Below, one piece after another: positions 11,701 through 23,127 of a stretch of DNA of 64,000 nt. Below the pieces are notes generated by a model that worked only from the letters and a program-made list of their open reading frames with translations, had not been told where the DNA came from and ran no database searches. The stretch spans positions 7,507,001 through 7,571,000 of the forward strand of contig NC_134838.1 in the NCBI RefSeq assembly GCF_965363235.1, in the 5' to 3' direction. Each line of letters begins with the position of its first letter. Position 1 is the first letter of the stretch. Both the position numbers and the translations under genes were made by a program. This stretch comes from Mytilus galloprovincialis. Taxonomy: Eukaryota > Mollusca > Bivalvia > Mytilida > Mytilidae.

Positions 11701-14700
11701 TGGTTTCACGTCCTGGTCATTCAAAAGCTGAAAAGCTCTCACTCCAACACAATTAATAACTAAATCGAATTTATCTGAAATCTAAATGAATATCAAGATA
11801 TTTTCATTAAGTAAATCAGTGAATATTTCAAAAGTCAATAAAAAACCATCTTTATTTCAGTAAAAGATAGCAGTTGTATATTTTTGTATTAAGCGAGTAA
11901 AAAAATACAGGAAATTGCAATACCATTTGTATTATCTAAAATAACATATTAATCTGCTCAAAATAATTATTATTACATTATATAACAATATAATCGCATA
12001 CTCTTTTCATTAAAATTGTTCTAAATATTTGTTTAATAATGTGATTAACATATAGCCTCATATATAGAGTTGCAAACTTGATTATACATATTTTTCCAGG
12101 AAAACAATATTCAGTATAATTCTAAATATACTGACATTTTTGCAGCAAAACACAATGCAAAAATTGTTAGAAATATACAAGGACAGTCCGTGCATTAGTT
12201 CGTTTCATGTAAAATAATATGTATTACCTCATTCACAGAAGAAATTGTGCCAAACTGAACTTTTCCTCCTCTCGACTTAAACCTATCGAAAAAAAATAAT
12301 AATTTATACTTATATGTCTATAAAAGTACATCTAAAATATGAAAGAATAATTATCAGAAATATGTGGAATTCTGCTTCATATAAAACAAAATCTCGTTTT
12401 TATGACAAATTCAAATCAGAAGTCAAATCTGATGATAATTATTAGTATCTGATCTTTTATTACAAAATGGAAAAATGCAACATCTATATAATTCAACAAA
12501 ATCAACATTTCTCCAGTACGTATTTTGTCGGGGGCTTTTTACTTGCCATATAATACGACACTGTTATTCTCATAGGCAGATCCAGGTGGAGGTGTGGCAT
12601 TTGTAGGGGGCGCCCCCTTTTTTGTGGAAAAAACTGTTGGCTTATATAGGGAATCACTGAACCATGACTGGAGGGCCAACCCCCCCCCCCCCCCTTATAA
12701 AAAGTTCTCGATCCGACCCTGGTAATCTATATGCTGATAGAATTTTTTTAAATATACGACTCAATAGTTGGAATCGAACAATATTCCAAATTGTTTTCTT
12801 TATACAAGAGATTAAATTATTTGCCTAGTCCTTGCGACACTTTCCTATGACAAGAACGCACGCCAACATATTCTGCTTTTCCTCAGTTAAGAAAACAGTC
12901 AAGGATATGGAAATATTACGTAAATGAGTTTGACTGTCTTTATATGCCTTATTTGGAAAGAAAAAAACAGTTCGGAGCCTTTTACAGCTGACTTTGCGGT
13001 ATGGGCTTTGTTCATTGTTGAAGGCCGTACGGTGACCTATAGTTGTTAATTTCTGTGTCATTTTGGTCTCTTGTGGAGAGTTGTCTCATTAGCAATCATA
13101 CCACATCTTCTTTTTTTATACTTAACATTGTTTACTACCATACAACTATTTATTACAACATTAAATGTTAACAACTTACTTCTCCATTAACCAGGGGAGA
13201 TATGACTTGACGTCTATTACTAATGAGGTGTAAAATATTCCTCCTCTATAAAATAAAATACATATTTGTTTGTTTTTATAGTTATTGGGATAATAACACA
13301 ACGGTGACTGCTGTGCCCCTACTTTTGACGTCCAATACTATTGAAGTGTAAAATATCCCTCCTCTATAAAATAAAATACATAATTGGTTGGGGTTTTTTT
13401 CACAGTGATTTAGATTATAACACAACGGTGACTGCTGTACCCATATATTTGATATTTGTACCTTTTATATCTGTTTGTTTTGTTCACACTTCGTTGTCAA
13501 TATAATTGAATTTGATACGGCAGTTATACAAGTGAGAGGTTTAGCTAGCGTTAAAACCAGTGTTAATCCACCATTTCTTTAACAGGAAAATGTCTGTACG
13601 AAGTCAAGAATATGACAGTTGTTATCTATTCGTTTGAGTTTTTAATTATGCCAATTGATCAGGGACTTTCTGTTTTGAATTTTCTTCGGAGTCCTGCGTT
13701 TCGGTGTGTTTTAGTCTTAGATAAATTATTTTTTTTAGTTTGTATTAGCTTCGGAATAGCTTTAAGTACCTGAGAGTACTCTAAGAGCTGTATGTTTGTC
13801 TTTATCGTTTGCGTAAGTTGTGTTTGTGCTTTGTATCGATATGATTAGTTTCCAACGAATGCTTCTGTTGTGATGTTACTCATACGTTCTATACAATTTG
13901 ACTTTTCTAGTCTTGTTCTTTCTTAGTATTGTCATTTGTTGGCGCTTTGGACAGAGTTTTGTGACTGCGTAGTATAACTATTATACATCTTAATCAAAGG
14001 ACACTCTTTTATTATCAAACTTTTATGCTATCATTTATTGTTGAGTAAACATCTAGTGCATACTTATTTTTAGGATGAAGTTTTCTTTCTTTCTGTTCTA
14101 ATCGTCTGTAGGCTATTACTTGATCCTTCCAGAATGGGTCCTGTTACAAACATAGTATACAAAAGTCACATACGTTTTTTCAAATCATGAAAAAAAAACT
14201 CCTAAGAAAATTCAAAAAGGAAAGTTTATTACATATATCACGTGGCTATGTAAGTATACATCCCGTCATTGTGCCATTGCAAATGGTAAATATGTGTATT
14301 CTTGTCTTTAATTTTTGCTAATATTCTTGGTCTATATGACATTTTGTGCTTCTTTGTTACATGGTTGTTGCTTTGGTGTTTTTTTTGGGGATGGGTTTGT
14401 TAGTAATTAAGATTATAACACAATGTTTTCTGCTGTATTTTTGACATTTATGTCTGTTTGTTCACACATCGTTGTCAATTTAATGGAATTTGATGCAGCT
14501 GTCATTAAAGTGCGAGGTTTAACTAGCTATAAAACCAGGTTCAATCCATCATTTTCTACATAAGAAAATGCCTGTACCAAGTCAGAAATATGACAGTTGT
14601 TATCCATTCGTTTGATGTGTTTGAGCTTTTGATTTTGCCATTTTATTAGGGACTTTCCGTTTTGAATTTTCCTCGGAGTTCAGTAGTTTTGTGATTTTAC

Positions 14701-14793
14701 TTTTTCCTTAATAAAATTCAATTATATTGACAAACAGACACAAAAGGTAAAAATGTCAAAAATAGGGTTACAACAGTAGAATATTTACAGTGT

Positions 14794-14826
<33 letters not shown>

Positions 14827-17800
14827 CAAAGATATATGTGTCTGGAATTTTAGGTGAGGAGCTTATTTGAAAATACCATCAGTAAGGGCAAATTGCAAAT
14901 ACCTTTGACCATAGCATTACATTTAGGTAGAATAATAAGAATGTAGACGTTGATTAAGTAATAGCATTCTGTATCCGAATCAAATTATACCTAGAGTTTC
15001 CAGTGTGTTTACTGTATTAATGTCAGAGCAGTCACATTCAAGATGTATTAGGGAATTGCTATAGCAGGAGTTCAATTCATACACATACTGATCTCTGACG
15101 GCCGAATGTTTGAACCTGTCATATATGTTCAGTTTGTATGAAAGTAAACGAAGATTTTGAAATTATTAGCTTTATAATCTTCTTTATTGACAAAGCTTTT
15201 CTCTTTGTGCAAACGGTTGTGCTTTAAAAAAAACGCACATATTTTTAATTGGCAAAACGAAATAGACTAAAATATGGATAATTGATATAAAATTATAACA
15301 ATGAATTGCATTCCTATGAAATCCATTTTTGTAATATACTTCTGTTTCGGTTGCAAATGCTTTAAAGTAGTTATCAAAATTACCAGGATTATATTTTAGT
15401 ACGCCAGACGCGCGTTTCGTCTACACAAGACTCATCAGTGACGCTCATATCAACTAAAGAACTGATAATCTGTATTACTTAAGCTACGTTACTTTGTATT
15501 TAGGATTTATCAAACCCCTAATTTGTATAACGCTTCGGCAAGAACACATATATTAACAAATGAATATGATTTAAAATGCACGTTCAAATATAAAAAGATA
15601 AGGTGTGGTATTTTTGCCAATGAGACAACTCTTCACAAAGGACCAAATGATACAGAAATTAACAACTATAGGTCACCGTACGGCCTTCAACAAAGACCAT
15701 ACCGCATAGTCAGACATAAAAGGCCCCGAAATTATAAATTTAAAACAATTCAAATGAGAAAACTTTTGGCCTAATTTATATAAAAAAAAAGGAATGTGTT
15801 CCCAGTACGTGGATGCCACATTCGCACTGTAAGTTTCTATGTTCAGTGGACCATGAAATTGGGGTAAAAACTCTAATTTGGCATTAGAATTAGAAAGATC
15901 ATATCATTCAAGACTGATGAACAATATAATATTATCATATTTTAATAAATAACATAAACAATTTAAAAAAAATATTAAATACAGAGTTTATTAAATCGAT
16001 AAATACCTGGTCGTCGTGTTCAATTGAGAAATCATAGCCAGATACAAGCTGGGCACCAAAACAACATAAATACCTGGTCGTCGTGTTCAATTGAGAAATC
16101 ATAGCCAGATACAAGCTGGGCACCAAAACAACATAAATACCTGGTCGTCGTGTTCAATTGAGAAATCATAGCCAGATACAAGCTGGGCACCAAAACAACA
16201 TAAATACCTGGTCGTCGTGTTCAATTGAGAAATCATACCCAGATACAAGCTGGGCACCAAAACAACATAAATACCTGGTCGTCGTGTTCAATTGAGAAAT
16301 CATACCCAGATACAAGCTGGGCACCAAAACAACATAAATACCTGGTCGTCGTGTTCAATTGAGAAATCATAGCCAGATACAAGCTGGGCACCAAAACAAC
16401 ATAAATACCTGGTCGTCGTGTTCAATTGAGAAATCATAGCCAGATACAAGCTGGGCACCAAAACAACATAAATACCTGGTCGTCGTGTTCAATTGAGAAA
16501 TCATAGCCAGATACAAGCTGGGCACCAAAACAACATAAATACCTGGTCGTCGTGTTCAATTGAGAAATCATAGCCAGATACAAGCTGGGCACCAAAACAA
16601 CATAAATACCTGGTCGTCGTGTTCAATTGAGAAATCATAGCCAGATACAAGCTGGGCACCAAAACAACATAAATACCTGGTCGTCGTGTTCAATTGAGAA
16701 ATCATAGCCAGATAAAAGCTGGGCACCAAAACAACATAAATACCTGGTCGTCGTGTTCAATTGAGAAATCATAGCCAGATACAAGCTGGGCACCAAAACA
16801 ACATAAATACCTGGTCGTCGTGTTCAATTGAGAAATCATAGCCAGATACAAGCTGGGCACCAAAACAACATAAATACCTGGTCGTCGTGTTCAATTGAGA
16901 AATCATAGCCAGATACAAGCTGGGCACCAAAACAACATAAATACCTGGTCGTCGTGTTCAATTGAGAAATCATAGCCAGATACAAGCTGGGCACCAAAAC
17001 AACATAAATACCTGGTCGTCGTGTTCAATTGAGAAATCATAGCCAGATACAAGCTGGGCACCAAAACAACATAAATACCTGGTCGTCGTGTTCAATTGAG
17101 AAATCATACCCAGATACAAGCTGGGCACCAAAACAACATAAATACCTGGTCGTCGTGTTCAATTGAGAAATCATAGCCAGATACAAGCTGGGCACCAAAA
17201 CAACATAAATACCTGGTCGTCGTGTTCAATTGAGAAATCATAGCCAGATACAAGCTGGGCACCAAAAAACATAAATACCTGGTCGTCGTGTTCAATTGAG
17301 AAATCATACCCAGATACAAGCTGGGCACCAAAACAACATAAATACCTGGTCGTCGTGTTCAATTGAGAAATCATAGCCAGATACAAGCTGGGCACCAAAA
17401 CAACATAAATACCTGGTCGTCGTGTTCAATTGAGAAATCATAGCCAGATACAAGCTGGGCACCAAAACAACATAAATACCTGGTCGTCGTGTTCAATTGA
17501 GAAATCATAGCCAGATACAAGCTGGGCACCAAAACAACATAAATACCTGGTCGTCGTGTTCAATTGAGAAATCATAGCCAGATACAAGCTGGGCACCAAA
17601 ACAACATAAATACCTGGTCGTCGTGTTCAATTGAGAAATCATAGCCAGATACAAGCTGGGCACCAAAACAACATAAATACCTGGTCGTCGTGTTCAATTG
17701 AGAAATCATAACCAGATACAAGCTGGGCACCAAAACAACATAAATACCTGGTCGTCGTGTTCAATTGAGAAATCATAACCAGATACAAGCTGGGCACCAA

Positions 17801-18661
17801 AACAACATAAATACCTGGTCGTCGTGTTCAATTGAGAAATCATAACCAGATACAAGCTGGGCACCAAAACAACATAAATACCTGGTCGTCGTGTTCAATT
17901 GAGAAATCATACCCAGATACAAGCTGGGCACCAAAACAACATAAATACCTGGTCGTCGTGTTCAATTGAGAAATCATACCCAGATACAAGCTGGGCACCA
18001 AAACAACATAAATACCTGGTCGTCGTGTTCAATTGAGAAATCATAACCAGATACAAGCTGGGCACCAAGTTTTCCTGCTTCTGGTGACTGGACCAAATCT
18101 AGTAAATAGTCAAATGTCGCCTGGTCCCATTTCCTTTAAATTGAAATGCTGCATGTTCATTTTTTAATGATATTTTCTCATAAAAATAATTAATGAAATA
18201 CTCATTTACAAAAGTATGTTTGACGTTTATCTTTCTACACATTTAAACCATTTTTTTTTCAAAACGACTCACTACTGCATGTAATTTTGGGGTATTTTAT
18301 CAAAGTTTGAGTGTCTACCTATTTTTTTCGTTTCATGTTTTAAAATAAATGTTGTCTTCATTATTTGACTATGTACAATGATGTATAATAAACCTTATCT
18401 CTTCACTTTGATCCGGGTTGACTAAATGTGGTTCCCAAAAACCAGCAGACCCATCAGAAGTTGTGTGTGGAGAAAATGTATCAGCTATTATGGTTATATC
18501 GATGCCTGGTATCTTGTCTTGGATTCGAACAGCAGACGATAATCCTATAACCCCCGCTCCAATCACGCAGATCTTTCGACGATTCATATCTAAAACAATA
18601 TCATATTTAATGCTTTCATGTTAAGGTAGGATATGTGAGGTTAGTACAATGTTTGCTTACC
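8709..18661 (-). CDS. DAO: D-amino-acid oxidase family flavoprotein, complete, 10 coding exons
   Basis: Peroxisomal FAD enzyme that oxidatively deaminates D-amino acids to 2-oxo acids, NH3 and H2O2. Coding exons in transcript order: 18587-18394, 18133-18016, 14140-14064, 13245-13180, 12282-12228, 11781-11680, 11323-11247, 10415-10298, 9252-9160, 8822-8709. All introns are GT-AG, phases agree and the sum is 337 aa (human DAO 347). The FAD loop GAGVIG is residues 10-15. [16 protein letters not shown] matches the LGG segment of the family, Arg281 (VGLRPGR) matches the substrate-binding Arg, and [19 protein letters not shown] matches the DAO signature. The C-terminal SRL is a PTS1. The active-site loop before Tyr226 is shorter than in vertebrate DAO and lacks the first of the two tyrosines, so D-aspartate oxidase activity cannot be excluded. 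A 5' UTR exon probably ends at 18661: donor GTGAG|gtaagc, a 71-bp intron with branch point 'tactaac', acceptor 2 nt before the ATG. The exon 2 end is amplified in a 31-copy array. Confidence 0.93.
8868..8990 (+). repeat. Dispersed repeat with 'gcgcgtttcgtctac' core, oxidase intron 9
   Basis: 'taccagga', 'cgccagatgcgcgtttcgtc', 'catcagtgacgctc' occur here and again at 15383-15460 in the same orientation. I recognise this as a very common bivalve interspersed repeat. Only a fragment is present, in the last intron of the oxidase gene. Confidence 0.6.
9690..9840 (+). repeat. Fragment of the RT-element tail, inverted, oxidase intron 8
   Basis: The words 'ggatctgcttaccctccgga', 'ttttttggtggggttt' and 'gtgttgct' are the reverse complement of 6780-6880, the untranslated tail of the RT element at 6740-8485. 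A C-run interrupts the middle. It lies in the intron between coding exons 8 and 9 of the oxidase gene. Confidence 0.6.
12574..12722. mobile_element. Small MITE related to the element at 38980-40449
   Basis: The left end 'ggcagatccagg' and right end 'gatccgaccctgg' are inverted relatives. The interior has G-run and C-run blocks like the larger element in peptidase intron 1. It sits in oxidase intron 4. No coding content. Confidence 0.5.
12850..13115 (-). repeat. Mussel dispersed repeat M1, minus orientation, oxidase intron 4
   Basis: From about 12950 the minus strand matches family M1: 'ggcagtatgg'-type landmarks, 'tgaaggccgtacggtgacct', 'ttaatttctgtgtcattttg' and 'gtggagagttgtctcatt', as seen in reverse at 34840-35025. 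It ends in 'accacatcttc' plus a T-rich stretch about 65 bp from exon 4. Confidence 0.75.
13206..13442 (-). repeat. Two-copy tandem duplication carrying the 5' part of oxidase exon 4
   Basis: Copy 1 (about 13206-13320) contains the real acceptor and first ~40 nt of exon 4 (13245 downward). Copy 2 (about 13321-13442) repeats acceptor 'ctctata' plus the exon start, and still reads in frame as [15 protein letters not shown] against [15 protein letters not shown] in the true exon. Copy 2 has no consensus donor at the matching place, but 'gtaggg' directly follows its AAA codon. Both copies also share downstream intron text 'taacacaacggtgactgctg'. Divergence of roughly 15-20 percent suggests it is not very recent. 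Confidence 0.75.
13420..13700 (+). repeat. Dispersed repeat M2, copy 1, oxidase intron 3
   Basis: The stretch 'gcgttaaaaccagtgttaat', 'ggaaaatgtctgtacgaagt', 'agggactttctgttttgaat' matches 14400-14705 in direct orientation. It is a widespread bivalve repeat by recollection. No reading frame of interest. Confidence 0.65.
14400..14705 (+). repeat. Dispersed repeat M2, copy 2, oxidase intron 3
   Basis: Landmarks are 'gcgaggtttaactagctata', 'gaaaatgcctgtaccaagtc', 'agggactttccgttttgaat'. This is the less diverged of two direct copies in the same intron. A ~27-nt T-run follows at 14800-14826. Confidence 0.65.
15383..15465 (+). repeat. Second fragment of the 'gcgcgtttcgtctac' repeat, oxidase intron 2
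   Basis: 'accaggattatattttagta', 'cgccagacgcgcgtttcgtc' and 'catcagtgacgctc' match 8868-8990 in the same direction. Only the core is present. Confidence 0.6.
15593..15793 (+). repeat. Mussel dispersed repeat M1, plus orientation, oxidase intron 2
   Basis: It begins at 'aaaaagataaggtgtggtat', runs through 'ccaatgagacaactcttcac', 'tataggtcaccgtacggcct' and 'aaaggccccgaaatt', and ends in an A-run. It is truncated relative to the 19.1 kb copy. Confidence 0.75.
15797..15910 (-). repeat. Fragment of the 'gccccacc' repeat, inverted, oxidase intron 2
   Basis: This is the reverse complement of 46740-46850: 'ttcagtggaccatgaaattg', 'gggtaaaaactctaatttgg' and 'aaagatcatatcat' correspond to the end of the element nested in peptidase intron 4. 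Fragment only. Confidence 0.6.
16001..18068 (-). repeat. 67-bp minisatellite (31 units) made from the oxidase exon 2 / intron 2 junction
   Basis: Thirty-one head-to-tail units of 67 bp lie here; one unit near 17270 is 1 bp shorter. On the minus strand each unit carries codons [14 protein letters not shown], then the donor CAG|gtattt, then 'atgttgttttggtgcccag'. The unit at 18010-18068 is the authentic end of exon 2, continuous with upstream exon sequence; the other 30 lie in intron 2. Units are nearly identical. The main variable base is the third position of the Gly codon (GGC, GGG or GGT, all synonymous); one unit changes Val to Leu. Every unit thus holds a usable-looking 5' splice site, and the run before 'gtgcccag' resembles a 3' splice site, so a 42-nt in-frame cassette is conceivable. 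Confidence 0.95.
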
Positions 18662-18670
18662 TCACATTTC
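18590..18670 (-). promoter_or_regulatory. Oxidase 5' UTR intron and start region with minimal uORF
   Basis: The predicted leader exon ends GTGAG at 18661. The 71-bp intron contains 'tactaac', and the acceptor tttag ends at 18590, two bases before the start codon at 18587. In the spliced leader the words ATG-TGA (a start immediately followed by a stop) and ATG-TGT-AGG fall just before the main ATG. The second opens a 7-codon frame whose stop overlaps the main start. Such short upstream frames often damp translation. The transcription start is not identified. Confidence 0.5.
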
Positions 18671-19117
18671 CTACACATGATAAAGCAAACACATGACATA
18701 AAATGTAAGTAGTGGTCTTATATTGCATGTTAGAAAGTCTTAGAATTATATTTTTTAACTTTAAACGGTAAACGCAACAGCCATATAGTTAAAATCAAAA
18801 CAAAACAACCAAAGCAAGACGAAACAGCAAGTAGAACTGTTGATATCGCTCACTATATATAATACACCGGCATTTAAGCCATTGAGTCCAAGTAAAGTGG
18901 AAGAGCAATGGATATGAACATGCATCATATGGTATATATATCATTTTCAAAGCATTATGAAAATTCAGGACGCTCTTGTGTGAAGATGACTTATAAAAGG
19001 CGATGAAAATCCATACATGATATTTGTGTATTAGAATATAAAAGGTTAACAGAAAGAGTATAAAAAATGATTATGAAAATGCATCACAAGGTATATAATG
19101 CTCACATAAATATAAAC

Positions 19118-19550
19118 TAAAAAGATGTGGTATGATTGCCAATAAGACAACTCTCCATAAAAGACCAAATGACACAGAAATTAACAACTATAGGTTGCCA
19201 TATGGCCTTCGACAATGGACAAAGCCCATACCGCATAGTCAGCTATAAAAGGCCCCGAAATGATAATGTAAAACAATTCAAACGAGAAAACAAACGGCCT
19301 AATTTATGTACAAAAAATGAACAAAAAACAAGTATGCAACACATAAACAAACGACAACCACTGAATAACAGGCTCCTGACTTGGGACAGGCACATACATA
19401 CATAATGTGGCGGGGTTCACAATCCTCTCCCTAAACCGGGACAGTGGTGTAACAGTACAACGTAAGAACGAACTATAAAAAACAGTTGAAAAAGGCTTAA
19501 CTCATCAGACGAACAAAAATACGAATACTACAAATATCATGGACGTGGCC
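19118..19550 (+). repeat. Near-complete copy of mussel dispersed repeat M1
   Basis: This is the longest M1 copy. It runs from 'aaaaagatgtggtatgattg', through 'tataggttgccatatggcct', 'aaaggccccgaaatgataat', 'gacaaccactgaataacagg' and 'ctcctgacttgggacaggca', to 'gtggcggggttcac' and 'ctaaaccgggacagtggtgt'. It lies upstream of the oxidase gene. No tRNA-like A and B boxes and no clear TIRs were seen, so its class is open. Confidence 0.75.
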
Positions 19551-19736
19551 GGGTACTTGTGTCGAACTTTAGTTCCTTTATGTCAGCATATATTTTTTCA
19601 AATGTTACATAATAGCATCATAAGGTTTTTGAAGTTTAGATATGAATTAAATTCAATTTTAATATGCTGATTAACAAAAATGCTGAAAATTAAAAATTAT
19701 AAACACTTTATATTTGTCCTTGACTTCCATTATACG

Positions 19737-19935
19737 ATATCATTGTTCTGTTAAAATACCAGTAAATAAAAAAAAAAAAAAGATAGGACATGTCAGATAA
19801 AACTGGTATATCATTGTTCTATTAAAATACCAGTAAATAGAGACAGTATAGGACATGTCAGATAAAACTGGTATATCATTGTTCTGTTAAAATACCAGTA
19901 AATAGAGACAGGACGGGACACGTTTGATAAATGGT
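19737..19935 (+). repeat. Three-copy ~65-bp tandem repeat
   Basis: The unit 'tatcattgttctgttaaaat' + 'accagtaaata' + 'aggacatgtcagataaaact' is repeated three times with small differences. The last copy is degraded at its end. Confidence 0.8.
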
Positions 19936-20034
19936 GATAGGTGGAAAATCTTAATAGTGGTGATGACTGCATAAAGATAAAGATTGAATAAAGATTATAT
20001 GAGAAAAAATGTGTTACCTTTCTTATTTAATTTA

Positions 20035-20912
20035 CACTTGATTTTCACATGATAAAGTGTGTTTAAATTGAGAATTGAAATGGGGAATGTGCCAAAGAGA
20101 CAACAACCCGACCATTGAAAAAAACAACAGCAGAAGGTCTTCAATGTAACGAGAAATTCCCGCACCCGGAGGCGTCCTTCAGCTGGCCCCTAAACAAATA
20201 TATACTAGTTCAGTGATAATGAACGCCATACTAATTTCCAAATTGTACACAAGAAACTAAAATTAAAATAATACAAGACTAACAAAGGCCAGAGGCTCCT
20301 GACTTGGGACAGGCGCAAAAATGCGGCGGGGTTAAACATGTTTGTGAGATCTCAACCCTCCCCCTATACCTCTAGCCAATGTAGAAAAGTAAACGCATAA
20401 CAATACGCACATTAAAATTCAGTCCAAGAGAAGTCCGAGTCTGATGTCAGAAGATGTAACCAAAGAAAATAAACAAAATGACAATAATACATAAATAACA
20501 ACAGACTGCTAGCAGTTAACTGACATGCCAGCTCCAGACTTCATTTAAACTGACTGAAAGATTATGATTTCATCATATGAACATCAGGCACAATCCTTCC
20601 CGTTAGGGGTTTAGTATCATACCATCATAACATATATAAGAAGAACATAACCCGTGTCATGCCAACAACTGGTTTTTGAATAAATGTGTTTAGTTCCGAT
20701 GCAAAGACGCTATAAGTGAATCAATATTAACGCCAAAATATGCAATCTTTAATGACCTGACAACAGTATCGTAACTATATCCCTTCTTAATAAGTCTATT
20801 CAAAGGTTTTGTTAGTTTTTGAGGTGAATACTGACACCTTTGTGCTTTATAAAGAATATTTCCATAAAAAATTGGATGTGAAATACCTGAACGTATAAGA
20901 AGTCTGCATGTT
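20035..20912 (-). mobile_element. 3' end of an RT-type retroelement with intact C-terminal frame
   Basis: On the minus strand 20912-20690 is an open C-terminal segment (RSGISHPIFYGNILYKAQ, KPLNRLIKKGYSYDTVVRSL, KIAYFGVNIDSLIASLHRN, stop). It is followed by ~650 bp of untranslated tail down to 'tttgagaattgaaatgggga'. The order of a basic, helical C-terminus after a missing RT domain is typical of a 5'-truncated retroelement. The tail matches 4690-5165. The family is not certain; it is distinct from the element at 6740-8485. Confidence 0.6.
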
Positions 20913-21708
20913 CAAGATATCTGATTATAACAGTTCACCGTCTGAAATAGTCACAAGGCTTTTTTCAATTATTAAACAAAAAGAATCATTTTTTTATTCG
21001 GTAAAATCGTTTGTTCCAACCAGCGATACAACATATGTTAGGTGTCTTTTTCAGCTGAAATTAGCTATTTGACATAAAGAACAAAAAAAAACGAAAAACA
21101 ACGATATTAGATTGAGAATGAACGGTACCCGAAGTAGTGGGACCTCCTACTTTGGACTGAGTGGTATAGGGATGAGCCGCTGGAATTGCATGGTTACTAT
21201 TATAATTAGGGTGTAAACACGGATGATTTGTCTGGTTTCACATGTCTCTATGTAATTTAATTGTTTGTTCTTTTATCGTTTTTATTTTTGGTCACGGTAC
21301 TCTCTGTTTTTATTGTCACGGCGGGTTTTTTATGCCCCCCCCCCCTTTTCCCCCTTTGCGTATTCTCTCACTTATTTATTGATTATAACGTAAGTATCTA
21401 AAACTACTTAATCGGATGTTGGTTTTTATTTGTCCAATCATGGAAGTAAAATGAAATATATGGATACAGGTATAACACTTCCATGGTCCAATCTATATAT
21501 ACAAGGATGTACATGTACATGTATCTTTATTTTTTACTGTTTATAACATATGAACAGTATTGGGCACTAGACTTTCATTGAAACAGGATTGAAGCCCCTC
21601 CTGATCGACTGTTATAGTCCTTGACATGCCCATATCTATTACAGATTTAAATCCTTTGTAACCTATAATGTTTATTTTTTTCTATTCTATATTTTGTCAT
21701 TATATACA

Positions 21709-22988
21709 CATGGAAAAAAGTATTGCAACACCTTGATTTTTTAAAACTTGAAAAATCAGCCTCTTTTTTTGGATGAAATATAATAAAATATATGTATAAT
21801 ATTATTGAAACATAGTTTATGATAACATTGGCATTGAAACGAACAAAAAATGTTTGAAAAAAAAATGATTTATATAACCACAATTTTAATAACAAAATGA
21901 AGTGTTTTTTGTACAAAAAAATGCATTTTACATCTTTTACTGTAGTCGAACTTTACAATGTCAGACATTTCAAAATTAATGTTCAGATGACTGTTCACAT
22001 CATGGTTGTTCGTTATACGCCAAAGAATTAGTACTTTGTGCGCAGCCTCCATTCAAACAGATAACCGCATCTTTTTAAAACGTCTTCTGATTCCTGCCAT
22101 AAATCGACTAATTTGTTGCTAAGGTAGCAGCAACCATTTCTGATGAAGGGCATTGTTTATTTCATGATGTGTTTGAACTGGGGTGTCCTTTCGCGCACTT
22201 TCCGCCCAATAGTGTCCCAAATATGCTAGATATGGTTCAAATCCGGGCTACGATCGGGCCAAGGAAGATGAACCGAATTCCATTTGAACATTATATCTTC
22301 CTTCACGATGCTAATTTCCAACTTTGGCGAGCTCTGCACTACGTGTGATACGGAAAACTGTGTGTCTGTTCGTTAGCAAAGGTCTCCGAAATGGTCTTGT
22401 CGCACGATAACCAGTAGCGATGAGTCGATCTCGAACAGTTCTTGTTAAAAGGCTCCTGTATGGCCACCACTCTCTTTTTAGGATTGTCTTGTATGCAATG
22501 GGTTTCCTTCTGACCAACCTTCATTATGCTTGATTTTCCATAGCAAATGGTATAGAGGGTCTTCATTATCTTGGAAGGTCTTTAACAGCGTTTATTGCCT
22601 GATTTTTATTCTCAAAACGACTTATAGTGGAATGGTGATGACCAACAATACGTGCAGTTGTTACAGCGACATCCCTGCTTCTCTTATGCTGATAATCTGC
22701 CATCTTGCTGCAGTTAAGAGTTGTCAAGGACCCATTACAAGGTGTCAATCACATAACTTTAAAAACTTGGTTATTTAAAGTGTTGAAAACAATGAGGATG
22801 AAAACATCTGTTTTGCTGTTTACGGGTACAGTAGCTGCATGTGCAGATAAAAACTTATCGAGTCGATATCTATTGATTAAACTCATGTGATACTTAAATA
22901 ATGTTTAACTAGTTCTATTTTACCAAATTATATCACAAAAAAATAAAGAGTGTTTTTTTAATTGGTGTTGCAATACTTTTTTCCCATG
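21709..22988 (-). mobile_element. Tc1/mariner-type DNA transposon, internally deleted
   Basis: About 25-bp TIRs ('catggaaaaaagtattgcaa' at the left, its complement ending 'cttttttcccatg' at 22988) are flanked by TA-rich DNA. Minus-strand fragments of a Tc1-type transposase are present: the N-terminal helix-turn-helix (RDVAVTTARIVGHHHSTISR near 22566-22748), the linker (TRTVRDRLIATGYRATRPF, LLTNRH, 22311-22517) and a C-terminal part near 22060-22290. The catalytic core with the first two acidic residues is deleted between LLTNRH and the C-terminal block, and the frame is shifted. At 1280 bp it is shorter than intact relatives; it is dead. Confidence 0.85.
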
Positions 22989-23127
22989 TATATATCATTA
23001 AGAATTAATATAATAATCATTGTCATAAGTTGTATGTAATTATACTGCCCTCTTACATAGTGCGTCCTTGATTGACAATAAAAATATAGACTAGTATTGT
23101 TTAGTTTAAACATATTTTATTGTTCAA

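Noticed and set aside
17104-17398. Minus-strand open frames in the 67-bp array as separate small proteins
   Set aside because: 67 is not a multiple of 3, so frames alternate between two readings of the same oxidase exon end; only the authentic exon copy is part of the gene model.
16001-18068. CRISPR-like regular array
   Set aside because: Units are contiguous 67-bp copies without unique spacers, and they derive from a eukaryotic exon-intron junction.
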